A stretch of 64,000 nucleotides of DNA. Origin: Treponema sp. (lineage in GTDB: Bacteria; Spirochaetota; Spirochaetia; Treponematales; Treponemataceae). The notes under the pieces were generated by a model. The model made no database searches, was not told the DNA's origin, and saw only the letters and a program-made list of their open reading frames with translations. Positions 41,051 to 50,398 of this stretch are shown piece by piece (positions within the stretch are counted from its first letter, which is position 1; each line of letters begins with the position of its first letter). Location of the stretch: assembly GCA_017940005.1 (NCBI GenBank), contig JAGAZO010000021.1, positions 1 through 64,000 of the forward strand, read 5' to 3'. The position numbers and the translations under genes were made by a program.

Positions 41051-41593
41051 ATGAAACGAAAATTACCAGCTGTTTTTATTCATATGAAGGATTTACTGTA
41101 TCAATGCTTGCATTGCATAAAGAAGAATAAATCTGACTGCGATATTTTAAAAAAATATCATGCCTCATTGCTTGCGGTACTGTCGTTGATTGTGCTCTGC
41201 ATAACGAGCGAGGTTTGTTTTGCGCAAAATAAGTCACCGCTAATAAAAGTTGATGTTGACTTAACAAGAATGAGCGCCACCATGGTATACGCGGAAGTGT
41301 TCAACATGTTGATTGCACCTGAATACTATGAAGGGAAAACAGTGCGTATGCGTGGTTTGTTCGACGTATTTGAATATGAAAGGAATGGCAAACAGCATCG
41401 CAGTTTTTTTTGTATTGTTCAAGACGCTACAGCGTGTTGTGCGCAAGGGTTGGAATTTTCGCTTGCTGGCAACTACGCGTATCCGACTGACTATCCTGCG
41501 CGCTATACAATGATTACTGTAAGAGGTCGATTCTATCAATATGAACAGGATGGACTTACATACATGCTGCTTGTAAACTGTGTAATTGAATAA
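41051..41593 (+). CDS. Single-pass membrane protein, last gene of the zinc operon
   Basis: The 180-residue protein has a basic cytosolic N-terminus of about 38 residues and one hydrophobic helix (LLAVLSLIVLCITSEVCFA). The helix resembles a signal anchor or, with a later start, a signal peptide. The outside domain carries FFCIVQDATACCAQGLEF, a segment with paired Cys reminiscent of conserved proteins next to zinc importers (similar to the C-terminal part of the YcgQ/DUF1980 group). AAAGGTG 6 nt upstream supports the ATG at 41051; a GTG at 41042 is an alternative. A role in zinc delivery or metallation outside the cell is an inference from position. Confidence 0.7.
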   Translation: MKRKLPAVFIHMKDLLYQCLHCIKKNKSDCDILKKYHASLLAVLSLIVLCITSEVCFAQNKSPLIKVDVDLTRMSATMVYAEVFNMLIAPEYYEGKTVRMRGLFDVFEYERNGKQHRSFFCIVQDATACCAQGLEFSLAGNYAYPTDYPARYTMITVRGRFYQYEQDGLTYMLLVNCVIE

Positions 41594-41608
41594 AAATTTT
41601 TCGTGCGG

Positions 41609-41640
41609 GAAAAAGTGCGCTCGCTTAAAAGCAAGCGCAC
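41609..41640 (-). terminator. Intrinsic terminator of the Sel1 gene
   Basis: Read leftward, GTGCGCTTGC and GCGAGCGCAC pair (41640-41615, one mismatch) and are followed by TTTTT (complement of A at 41610-41614). It ends the - strand Sel1 gene and lies between the two convergent genes. Confidence 0.7.
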
Positions 41641-41659
41641 CTGCAAGTTACTGTCTTAT

Positions 41660-42967
41660 TTATAAACTTTCACCAAGGTTTTTGAGCGTTGTCAGTGCAC
41701 TTTCATCGCCGTCGGCTGCGGCTTCTTTAAGAAAGCTCAATGCTTTTGCATAATTTTCTTTTACGCTCTGCCCTTTTAAATTCATCATGCCGAGATTATA
41801 TTTTGCTTCAGCCACATCTTGTGCTGCGGCCATTTCAAACCATTGATATGCTGTTTTATAATCTTGCGGAACGCCTTGCCCTGTGTAGTACAATTTGCCA
41901 ATGTTCATTTGTGCCCCTGCATCACCTTGTTTTGCAGCAGTTTCATACCACTGTGCGGCTTTTGCGTAATCTATGTTTATACCAAGTCCAAGTTCATACA
42001 TGTTTGCTAAATTATATTGTGCGTCAATATTTCCACCTTCTGCAGCAGTTTCATAATATTCAACTGCGCGCATAGGATTTTGCTCTACTGCAACGCCCGC
42101 TTGATATGCTGCACCAAGATAGAATAGTGCAGGGATATATCCTTGTTGTGCTGACAGGGTAAAGCATTCAATAGCTTTCTCCAAGTTTTGCTCTACGTTT
42201 GTTCCATTCTTATACATGATTCCTAAATTGTACTGCGCAACTGCATGTCCGTGATTGGCGGCCGTTTCAAAATATTCAAATGCTTTTGCATTATCTTGCA
42301 TGATGCCTATACCGCCACTGTACATAACGCCGAGCCAATTAAAAGCGTCCATATTGTTTTGTGACGCAGAGGCTTCAAAGTAGCTTAATGCTTTTTTATA
42401 ATCAGGTTTAGTTCCCTGCCCGTTTGCATAGAGCGCACCTAAATTAACAAGTGCATTTGAGTTATTTTTTTTAGCAGCGCCTTCAAACCATTTTTTTGCT
42501 GTTTTATAATTTTGTTTAACGCCTTTTCCGTCGAGATACAAACAGCCTAAATTGTTTTGTGCTTGCGCATCTTTTTGCTTTGCTGCTGATGTGTACCATT
42601 TTTTTGCTTCTTTGTAGTCCTGTCTAACACCACCGCCTGCATCGTAGATGAGCGCGAGTTGCAGTTGCGCTTCTGTGTTTTTGAGTTTTGCTGCCTTTTG
42701 AAACCACTTTACTGCCTCTAACGGATTTTTTTCTACATCAATGCCTCCATTGTATTTATGGGCAAGCAAAAGTTGCGCATCAATGTCATTTGCTTCTGCG
42801 CGTTTGAGCAATGTATCAAAATCATCTTCTACTGCGTGGGCGCTTGATTGCCCTTCTGTAGAGATTGCAATTTCCTGGTAGTACCCAGAAGTATCTCTGC
42901 GCATTTGTGTGAAAGCTAACGATGCACTGATAAAAAAAACTATTCCCAACAGTAATAATTTTTGCAT
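41660..42967 (-). CDS. Secreted Sel1-repeat protein
   Basis: The 435-residue protein has a signal peptide (LLLLGIVFFISASLAFTQ), then about ten Sel1-like repeats of 36 residues (pattern A-W---AA--G---A---LG--Y--G), from about residue 55 to 425. Such repeats form alpha-solenoids that bind proteins, often in signalling or envelope assembly. There is no lipobox, so it should be periplasmic. GGAGG lies 6-7 nt before the ATG. The terminator at 41609-41640 follows. The gene after which it is read is broken, and no partner is evident. Confidence 0.92.
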   Translation of the reverse strand: MQKLLLLGIVFFISASLAFTQMRRDTSGYYQEIAISTEGQSSAHAVEDDFDTLLKRAEANDIDAQLLLAHKYNGGIDVEKNPLEAVKWFQKAAKLKNTEAQLQLALIYDAGGGVRQDYKEAKKWYTSAAKQKDAQAQNNLGCLYLDGKGVKQNYKTAKKWFEGAAKKNNSNALVNLGALYANGQGTKPDYKKALSYFEASASQNNMDAFNWLGVMYSGGIGIMQDNAKAFEYFETAANHGHAVAQYNLGIMYKNGTNVEQNLEKAIECFTLSAQQGYIPALFYLGAAYQAGVAVEQNPMRAVEYYETAAEGGNIDAQYNLANMYELGLGINIDYAKAAQWYETAAKQGDAGAQMNIGKLYYTGQGVPQDYKTAYQWFEMAAAQDVAEAKYNLGMMNLKGQSVKENYAKALSFLKEAAADGDESALTTLKNLGESL

Positions 42968-43089
42968 ATTTTCCTCCTAATTGTAAAATATTCTGTTTAT
43001 ATAAAATGCCAGCATACAGTATAACCCCTATCCCGTTTTTTTTCAATGACTTTATGCGCGAAATATATCGGCACTGGCAATGCGTTTTA

Positions 43090-45448
43090 TTATTTTTCAG
43101 AATATAATGCGCTATATGTTTCCATCAATTCATCGAGTTCTTCTCTTGAATCAGCAATAAGTGAGCATGCAAAATATAATGCCACCACAGATTCGATAGT
43201 GAGAGCACCCATAGGCACAGTACCTTCCCGCCACACGCGAAGTGATGTAACATACTGTGAAAAAGCAACAGTTGTTTCTTGCTGTGAGGTGCAGTAAAAG
43301 CGCACGTTCCGCTGCTTGCCGTATGTAAGTAACGGTTTCAACGAAAAATCATTTGAGCGCATATTGCCTGTGCCCGATTCATACAACTCGAGCAGCATAG
43401 TGTATACCTGCTTGTCAATGAGTTTTTTGTAGATGTCGCTACGAAATCCTGGATAAAGTCGGCAGAGTACCATTCTTCTAGAAGCATCTACGAGAAGCCG
43501 CTTCAACACATCAATATCAAAATCTGCTGTTTCTGCAAATTGTTGTACTATTGGTCCGCTTCCCGTAAATAGCAGCTTTGAGAGATTCCAATTGCGGAAA
43601 CAGTTTTCTGTAGTGCGTTCAAAGCGGAGATTAAGCGGAGAAAATAGCTTGCCGTCAAATGCAACATACACACCTGTTTTTTTTCTCTACCGCAGTATTT
43701 ACTGCAAGTGCAAGATTTTTTTCCGCTTCATCAGATTCAGACGGTGCATGCGATGAAGCAGTGAGCACTATGGGAACGTGCGCGTCTGAAAACAGCCAGA
43801 ACAGCAGTGCTGCCGTATACGAAAGCGTGTCTCTCCCATGCGTAATTACAATGCCGTTGGCAATGCCTGCGTGAATGCGTTTTGCAATTTCTGCAATGAG
43901 TACTGCCCAATCGTCAGGTTCAATTTCTTCACTTAAAAATTGTCCAAGTGAAACAACTTGCACAGGAACATGGGGAACGCGCTTGTTTGCCATAGAGCGT
44001 AATATTGTTGCGTTTCCGCTAGCGAGCGTTCCATTTTCATGGCGTGTTGCAGAAATTGCACCACCCATTGCAAGAATATACACAACGCTTATGTCGAGTT
44101 CCTTTTTGATGAGCGATTTGACAACTTGAGGTACTGCTTTCTGCTTCGTTGCTTTCATTACTTCGCCGGTTAAAAATTCAAGTGGAGCCATATCGCCGGT
44201 TGTAAGACGAGCACATAAATCACTATGTGTTGCAATTATTTTTTTTACAAACGGTAGCAACTTTTTGGGGTCTGATATTTCTGTTACGTCAAGAGATTTT
44301 AATAATTTTTCTGGAGATGCACCTGTGGCAAACGATGCCTGAATCAGTTGTTTCGCAAAAACACTGTGAATTTTTCCCGCATCAATTTTTTTTATGATAG
44401 ATGCATAATGAGTGGGCGTGAGTTGCATTTCTGAAATGCGCATATTGTTTTTATTAAGCAACCTTGTTACTTCAGAAGAAATCCAACGTTCTGCGGTTTG
44501 AGCTGAAGCGCCTTGTTTTACCGCAGCTTCAAAGAAATCTGCGCGCTCTTTGTCATCGCAGAGAAATTCTGCTTGAATGCATGAAAGCCTGTATTCATTT
44601 CTAAAGCGATTTCTACGCGTTTCAGGAAGTTCCACGATTGCTGTGTCTGACTGTAGTTGCGATGCAAGTTTAGCAACTTGTATAGTTTCATTTGGAACAA
44701 GCTGCTAAAACCTGCGTTGAATCTCTGTACGCTGCTGGAAAAATTCTGTGCGTGATTTTGTTTCGTTCCATAATCGACTCTCGCTTTTAACAACATCGCC
44801 GTTTGAAAGCATATTCTCCTGTCGTGTTAGTTCGCTATTGATTGCCTTTCGCACAAAATTGAATGAGTTGAGATTGCGTAGTTTTACATAGTAATCGGGC
44901 AAATCAGGATATTCTGAAAGCGATACAAACGCATTGCATCTTATGGTGTTTTCTGCTTGCTCATTCGCGATGTGAAGATATTGCGCAAGGCGTCGTAATT
45001 CATTGAGAAAAATTTCAGTTTCTTCGCCTGTTTCAAATGAAGGCGTTGTATGTATGCGTATGCTCGGATAGCCAGCGTATGAAAAATCGAAGCGTGTTTC
45101 TCCATTTGCGCGCGCAAGTCTTCCCGCGTCTTCTTCTATGCGGATTTCTTCGATGAAAATTTTTTTTGCGCGATTATGAAACATGATATTTATTGAGCCA
45201 CCTTCTGCAATTTTTATGGAATAGCCTGTGAGCGTCCTTTTGTCAGGAAGTTTTGGGAGTTTTGCTGTCAGTCGTTCGACAGGCGATAATGACGGAATGT
45301 CGGAACCAAAAGCGCGCGCAAACGTGAAAACCTGTTGTAGCACGTCATTATTTACTGTTGTTTTGTGCGTTTTTTTATTAACTGAAAAAACTTCTGTTAC
45401 TGACGGCAGCAAAATTCGTGCTTCAAGATATACGAACGATTGGTACAT
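43090..45448 (-). pseudogene. Broken gene: GatB-like amidotransferase subunit fused to asparaginase
   Basis: Three reading segments form one former gene. Segment 1 (45448-44708) matches the GatB core (RIEEDAGRL, KLRNLNSFNFVRKAI, SELTRQENML) but lacks its Cys-rich zinc region and YRYFPEPDL part, and ends at an in-frame TAG (44705-44707). The same frame continues with the GatB helical/YqeY tail and then the N-half of an asparaginase/GatD domain, ending at 43655. The C-half (43671-43090) is one frame away, across a run of eight A (T at 43677-43684); seven A would join them. Catalytic Thr residues are gone: the motif TGGT reads MGGA, and HGTDT reads HGRDT. An active gatB elsewhere must be assumed. 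Confidence 0.8.
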
Positions 45449-45494
45449 CATGTCTCCCAAAAAGTAAAAAATATTTAAAAAAGTCTAACGTTTT

Positions 45495-45524
45495 TTGTAA
45501 AAGTGTGCTATACTAGTATATTAT
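45495..45524 (+). promoter_or_regulatory. Possible promoter of the glycosidase gene
   Basis: TTGTAA at 45495-45500 and TATTAT at 45519-45524 are 18 bp apart, 38 bp before the start at 45563, which has TAGGAG upstream. Nearby A+T-rich alternatives cannot be excluded. Confidence 0.45.
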
Positions 45525-45562
45525 AACGCCTCTATTTTGTGCAGCTATAATTAGGAGTATTT

Positions 45563-46993
45563 GTGAACAAGCATGATTTTCCAAAAATCCATTTTTATGA
45601 TCAGGACTTCGTAGACATTTACAATAAAACATGGTCAATGCTCGCAGATTTTTGGATTGAGCCGACAACTGCAAAGAATTCTTTGAATGGATATTTTCTA
45701 TATCCAGAGGGAAGCAAATGCGTTATCGATCAGTTTGAATCTATTTTTTCTTCATTTTTTCTCGTGTATTCAAATAGAAATTTCAATGCGAGCCAAAATA
45801 TAGATTATTTTTATAATCACCAAGAAAAAGATGGGGCAATTCGTTGGCGTTATGATGCAAAAACCGGGAAGCCTGTACTATCTCGTATAAACCCACATGG
45901 TGTGGGCATGCCGCTTTTTGCATGGGCAGAATTCAATTTATATCACAAGTCAGCAAACAAGCGGCGAATCAAAGACGTAATGTCGAAATTGCAAAAATAT
46001 ATGACATGGCTCGAAGAAAATTTCAAGCAGCCAAATGGATTGTATGCAGTGCCGCCAGCTGCGAGTACTATGATAAATTCTCCACGCGAAAATTGTTATT
46101 ATCCCGTCGATTTCAATGCTGCTATGGCAATCAACGCTTCCCATATGTCTGCACTTGGTGACATTCTCAATGATAAAGATTTAAGTTTCCAGTACAGGCG
46201 CATGTATTTTTCGATAAAAACGAGAATCAATTCGCTCATGTGGGACAACGACACAGAGTTTTATTATGACCTCGATAAATCTGAAAATAAAGTTTTTGAA
46301 AAGACAATCGCAGGGTTCTGGCCATTGCTTGCTGAAATTCCGAATGCCGATAAAGCGGAGCAGCTCATCTCGCATTTGAGCAATCCTGCTACATTCGGTA
46401 CAGAACATCCGTTTCCTACCTTGTCTGCAGACAGCAAATATTTTAGGGAATCTGGAGAGCGGTTTTGTGGCAGCGTATTTCCCGCATTCAATTTTATGAT
46501 TGTAAAAGGGCTTGAAAAATATCAGCATTTTGAGCTTGCTCGCGAATGCACTATTCGCCATCTATACTACGTGCTCGAAGGATTTTTGCCAAATGATTCA
46601 AACGAGAAAGGTGATGTATTCGAGGCATACCTGCCGTGCAAAGAAGGCAAAGCTACATTGGAAAGAGATTCTAGTTTCCCGCGCCCGCATTATTTAATCA
46701 CTACAGGACTCTCCACAATAGCGCTTATGATTGAAAATGTCATTGGACTTTCGATAAGCCTTCCACGAAAAACTGTTGATTGGATTATTCCCAATCTCGA
46801 GATTATGGGTATTGAAAATCTCTCGCTCAAACGCAATTTAATAACCATCTTGAGCAATAAGACAAATCGTGGATGGGAAATCCAAATGGAGAGCGAAAAA
46901 CTGTATTATTTTACAATAAATATTCTTGACCAGAAAAAAAAGACATTGCCTATTCCCTCTGGAAAATGCTCTATGCTTATCGATAAGCTATAA
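45563..46993 (+). CDS. Trehalase-like (alpha/alpha)6-barrel glycoside hydrolase (GH37/GH63 type)
   Basis: The 476-residue protein has no signal peptide, so it works in the cytosol. Segments DGAIRWRY, RINPHGVGMPLFAWAE, YPVDFNAAMAINASHMSALG (20 residues) and the repeated helix pairs are those of glucosidase/trehalase-like barrels and the related mannosylglycerate hydrolases. The GH63/37 catalytic Asp and Glu are plausibly in the DFNAAM region and near residue 360 (DVFEAYLP), but I cannot fix them. The substrate may be an intracellular alpha-glucoside or a compatible solute. TAGGAG lies 8 nt before the GTG start. It is followed after 11 bp by the nicotinamidase-like gene. Confidence 0.75.
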   Translation: MNKHDFPKIHFYDQDFVDIYNKTWSMLADFWIEPTTAKNSLNGYFLYPEGSKCVIDQFESIFSSFFLVYSNRNFNASQNIDYFYNHQEKDGAIRWRYDAKTGKPVLSRINPHGVGMPLFAWAEFNLYHKSANKRRIKDVMSKLQKYMTWLEENFKQPNGLYAVPPAASTMINSPRENCYYPVDFNAAMAINASHMSALGDILNDKDLSFQYRRMYFSIKTRINSLMWDNDTEFYYDLDKSENKVFEKTIAGFWPLLAEIPNADKAEQLISHLSNPATFGTEHPFPTLSADSKYFRESGERFCGSVFPAFNFMIVKGLEKYQHFELARECTIRHLYYVLEGFLPNDSNEKGDVFEAYLPCKEGKATLERDSSFPRPHYLITTGLSTIALMIENVIGLSISLPRKTVDWIIPNLEIMGIENLSLKRNLITILSNKTNRGWEIQMESEKLYYFTINILDQKKKTLPIPSGKCSMLIDKL

Positions 46994-47004
46994 GGCGGTG
47001 CTTT

Positions 47005-47568
47005 GTGAAAAAAATTTTAATTGTCATTGACATGCAAAATGATTTTATTGATGGCTCGCTCGGTACAAAAGAAGCAGTGGCAATTGTTGAAAATGTGAAA
47101 GATAAAATTCGCTCGTACCCAAAAGAAAACATATACGCTACACGCGATTCGCATCAAAAAAATTATCTTGAAACGCAGGAAGGGCAAAATCTTCCTGTAG
47201 CGCACTGTATCAAAGGTACAAAGGGCTGGCGTGTGCACAAAGAGATACAAGCGCTCTTGCGTGGTGCAAAAATAATCAATAAGCCTACATTTGGCTCTGT
47301 AACACTTGCAAAAAAGCTCGCAAAAGAGAATAAGGCAGAGCAGCTTGAAATAGAGCTTGTTGGGTTATGCACTGACATCTGCGTTATTTCAAATGCCTTG
47401 CTTTTAAAAGCATTTATGCCAGAAGTGCGTATTTCTGTCGATGCGAATTGCTGTGCAGGCGTTACACCAGAAAAACATGCCGCCGCGCTCGAAACGATGA
47501 AAAGCTGCCAGATTCAAGTAACAGAATCGCCGAAAGTTTCTGTTTTTAGAAGTAACTCTGGAACATAA
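47005..47568 (+). CDS. Nicotinamidase-like cysteine hydrolase
   Basis: The 187-residue isochorismatase-fold enzyme shows the triad of nicotinamidases: Asp in VIDMQNDF, Lys in IKGTKGW and Cys in GLCTDICV. The metal motif TRDSHQKNY is partly kept (Asp and His). It would hydrolyse nicotinamide to nicotinate for NAD recycling. The start is GTG behind GGCGGTG, 11 bp after the glycosidase stop, so the two are co-transcribed. Close relatives act on other amides, so the substrate is not proven. Confidence 0.85.
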   Translation: MKKILIVIDMQNDFIDGSLGTKEAVAIVENVKDKIRSYPKENIYATRDSHQKNYLETQEGQNLPVAHCIKGTKGWRVHKEIQALLRGAKIINKPTFGSVTLAKKLAKENKAEQLEIELVGLCTDICVISNALLLKAFMPEVRISVDANCCAGVTPEKHAAALETMKSCQIQVTESPKVSVFRSNSGT

Positions 47569-47582
47569 ACACACTGCATCAC

Positions 47583-47611
47583 TTGAAGTTGCACGTCGAG
47601 TATATTATACT
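47583..47611 (+). promoter_or_regulatory. Promoter of the adenylate cyclase gene
   Basis: TTGAAG at 47583-47588 and TATACT at 47606-47611 are 17 bp apart. Transcription would start near 47618, 42 nt before the ATG at 47660. It drives the cyclase-ManA-TcdA unit. Confidence 0.55.
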
Positions 47612-47659
47612 GATGTTGCATTATAAAAGCTACCTGTTTGCATTGAGGTTTTTGTTTTA

Positions 47660-50398
47660 ATGAAAGAAAATTGCATTGATTGTCTTTTGCGCACAGATAC
47701 AGATGTAACAAATGAAGAACTCTTTGCCATGACACGGTATGTGCCGTATCGTGTTGTAAAAGACATGGGCATGTCAACATGTTGCTTTTTTGAAAAAAGA
47801 ATCGAAAAGCTTTTTGGCATCATCGTCTATCTTGATATCAAGGGCTTTACAAAAATTGTAGACGGCTACATGAAAACAGGACGCGATGTAGCTGATTTGC
47901 AGAGTACGCTTTCAGATTATTATTCTGTCGTCATAGAATCAGTGCGTGAATTCGGCGGCTCTGTGTTTCAATTTGCCGGCGATTCAATCCTCATCTGTTT
48001 TGACAGGTTGAAAAATGAAAGCGATGAGAATAATTTTCGCCGCGCGTTTGCCGCAATGATACGTGTGCTCGACTTAAGCGACAACTACAATGTTGTGTCT
48101 GAACAAATTGTCGGTTTTTCATTGCATCCTAAAATCGGCATGGGACAGGGGGAATTTTTTCAAGTTACGCTCGGCACAACAAATCGCTATATGACCCCAG
48201 TTCTTGCTGGCACGGCAGTCATTCAAGCTGTCAAAATGGAAGAGATGTGCGAAAAGCAGGAAATCGTTGTGAGCTTTCCCGTATGGAACTTGGCATGCAA
48301 CATAGGGCTTGAAAAAAACTTTGCAGAGCAAGAAGGCTTTTTTCATCTAACAGATATTCCCGAAGATTTTGTTAATTCGGTTGAGCGACCTGAATATATT
48401 GATCCTGAAGAGTTGTTTTCTAATCCGCGTTTTTACAATCGCGTGTATTCATTTATCAGCCCTATAATCTTAAATCAGATAAAAAATAATGTAGAAGGAT
48501 TTTCGGGCGATTACCGCAACGTGACGTGTTGCATGGTTCGTTTTGATGGTGTGTTTACAAAGCCTATCAGTGAGTCTTCGATTGCAGAAGGGTATACGCG
48601 GCTCAATAAAGTGTATGAGGTAATGCAGGACATTTCCGTGCGTTTTGGCGGATACTGTGGTAAACCTGACTTGAGCGATAAAGGCATCGTGTTTCCTGTA
48701 TTTTTTGGAATGCCTGCGGTCATTGAAAACAAGGAGCGCATGGCTGTTCTTTTTGCAAATGCGCTTATCGAGGAGGAAAAAGCATCTGGCGGCAATTTGT
48801 CGGTAAGCATAGGCATTTCGACAGGCGTAGCGTATGCAGGAGAATTTGGCGCAAACATGCGCAAAGATTTCACGATTGTGGGCAACGCAATCAATTTTGC
48901 TGCGCGCCTCATGATGAATGCAAGCAATCACGGACAGTTTGCAATTTTAATCGATGAAGCGACGCGCAGAAAAACGGAAAAAATGTGCGCTGCGGAAAGC
49001 AGGCCTGGCATTATGCTCAAAGGTTTTGCGGCGAAGCAAACAGTATATCAATTCATTGCGCTCAAAAAACAGACGGAAAAAGCATACCATAGGACAGCAT
49101 TGCTTGGCAGAGAGCGTGAGCGCGCAGTACTCATGGCATTGTACAAAAAGTGCCGTGCAGGAGGCATCTGTTTTGCACCGATTATTGGTGAGTTGGGTGT
49201 TGGCAAATCGTATCTCGTGGAGCAATTTGTTGTTGATGCTACAAGGCAATACAACGATGTGGTTACACTTTATGGTACTGCATATCCATATGAAAATGAA
49301 ACGCCATTTTTTTTGTGGCGCAATATTATCAAGCATATTGCAGGTATCACAGACAAAATGCAAGGAGAGCAACTTTTAATTCACGTTGTTAATATTTTTG
49401 CGCGGGAACTTTCTACAGATAAAAACTGGGTTTCGTATTTTCTTTCTCTGCTTGGTTATAAATTTGTAGAAAATCCTGTCACTGCTAAACTCGATATTGC
49501 CACAAAACAGCAGCATCTTTTTTCTATTGTGCATACATTGCTCGCACATTATGCACGACAGTCTCCGCTTATCATTATACTTGAAGACATTCACTGGAGC
49601 GATACTATGTCGTTGCATATGCTCGAGTATCTCTTTGCCCATGAAACTACCGAGCCTATTTTTGTGATTCCATTCTCGCGAGAATCGGGAAGTATAAAGC
49701 AATTTTTTGCGCTTAACAATATTAAAGTGATGCATCTTGCAAGGCTTGACGACAATGCGGTTGCGTCTCTTGCAGAAACATTGCTCCATTTTAAGACTCC
49801 AGATAAGGAGCTTATCAACAAGATTGTTGCGATGGCAAATGGCAATCCGTTTTTTACCGAAACGATTGTAGACAGCTTGATTGACAGCAAAACAGTTGTT
49901 AAAAATGACGAAGGATTCTATGAACCGATAAAAGAAATCAATGAGCTAAAGGTACCCTATACAATTCAGAATGTTGTGCTAGCCCAGCTCAATACATTGC
50001 CGTTTGAAGCGCAGATTATTTGCAAGAACGCTTCTGTAATTGGGCGTACATTTTCAGTTTCTGTGCTATCTGTGCTTCTTCCCGAATCGATTACGCAAGA
50101 AGTTTTTGATATGTCAATAGATGGACTTGTTGAGCAAGGATTAATAATTTGTGATAATGCGAAAAAGACATTGTTCAGTTTCAAAGAGATGTTAATACGC
50201 GACGTCATATACAGGACAATCATTGAATCAACGAAGCGTAGCCTAAACCGCATGTTGGTTGAGCATTTTGAAACGATTCATAAAGACAATATTGCTGCTG
50301 TAGCGGACAAGCTTTTGTACTATGCGACAGAGGCAAAAGAAAAAGAAGCGATAGAAAAATATTCAAAGCTTGCTGCGGAGCTGCACAGTGGCGCGTGA
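47660..50398 (+). CDS. Tandem class III adenylate/guanylate cyclase with P-loop ATPase domain
   Basis: The 912-residue cytosolic protein has two cyclase domains and an NTPase. Domain 1 (about 50-220) holds both metal-binding Asp (VYLDIKGFTKI, Asp59, and FQFAGDSILICF) but lacks the transition-state Asn/Arg. Domain 2 (about 290-475) supplies them (VGNAINFAARLM). One shared active site is predicted. Next is an AAA/NB-ARC-like ATPase (Walker A GELGVGKSYL, Walker B LIIILEDIHW) and a helical tail. This order is that of mammalian soluble adenylyl cyclase. Regulation by bicarbonate or ATP state is possible but unproven. GAGG lies rather far (12 nt) from the ATG. Its stop overlaps manA by 11 nt. Confidence 0.88.
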   Translation: MKENCIDCLLRTDTDVTNEELFAMTRYVPYRVVKDMGMSTCCFFEKRIEKLFGIIVYLDIKGFTKIVDGYMKTGRDVADLQSTLSDYYSVVIESVREFGGSVFQFAGDSILICFDRLKNESDENNFRRAFAAMIRVLDLSDNYNVVSEQIVGFSLHPKIGMGQGEFFQVTLGTTNRYMTPVLAGTAVIQAVKMEEMCEKQEIVVSFPVWNLACNIGLEKNFAEQEGFFHLTDIPEDFVNSVERPEYIDPEELFSNPRFYNRVYSFISPIILNQIKNNVEGFSGDYRNVTCCMVRFDGVFTKPISESSIAEGYTRLNKVYEVMQDISVRFGGYCGKPDLSDKGIVFPVFFGMPAVIENKERMAVLFANALIEEEKASGGNLSVSIGISTGVAYAGEFGANMRKDFTIVGNAINFAARLMMNASNHGQFAILIDEATRRKTEKMCAAESRPGIMLKGFAAKQTVYQFIALKKQTEKAYHRTALLGRERERAVLMALYKKCRAGGICFAPIIGELGVGKSYLVEQFVVDATRQYNDVVTLYGTAYPYENETPFFLWRNIIKHIAGITDKMQGEQLLIHVVNIFARELSTDKNWVSYFLSLLGYKFVENPVTAKLDIATKQQHLFSIVHTLLAHYARQSPLIIILEDIHWSDTMSLHMLEYLFAHETTEPIFVIPFSRESGSIKQFFALNNIKVMHLARLDDNAVASLAETLLHFKTPDKELINKIVAMANGNPFFTETIVDSLIDSKTVVKNDEGFYEPIKEINELKVPYTIQNVVLAQLNTLPFEAQIICKNASVIGRTFSVSVLSVLLPESITQEVFDMSIDGLVEQGLIICDNAKKTLFSFKEMLIRDVIYRTIIESTKRSLNRMLVEHFETIHKDNIAAVADKLLYYATEAKEKEAIEKYSKLAAELHSGA

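Noticed and set aside
43655-43684. Programmed ribosomal frameshift joining the two asparaginase halves
   Set aside because: The in-frame TAG at 44705 and the lost catalytic residues favour decay; no clear stimulatory structure was found. Slippage on the A8 run is kept as a low-interest finding.
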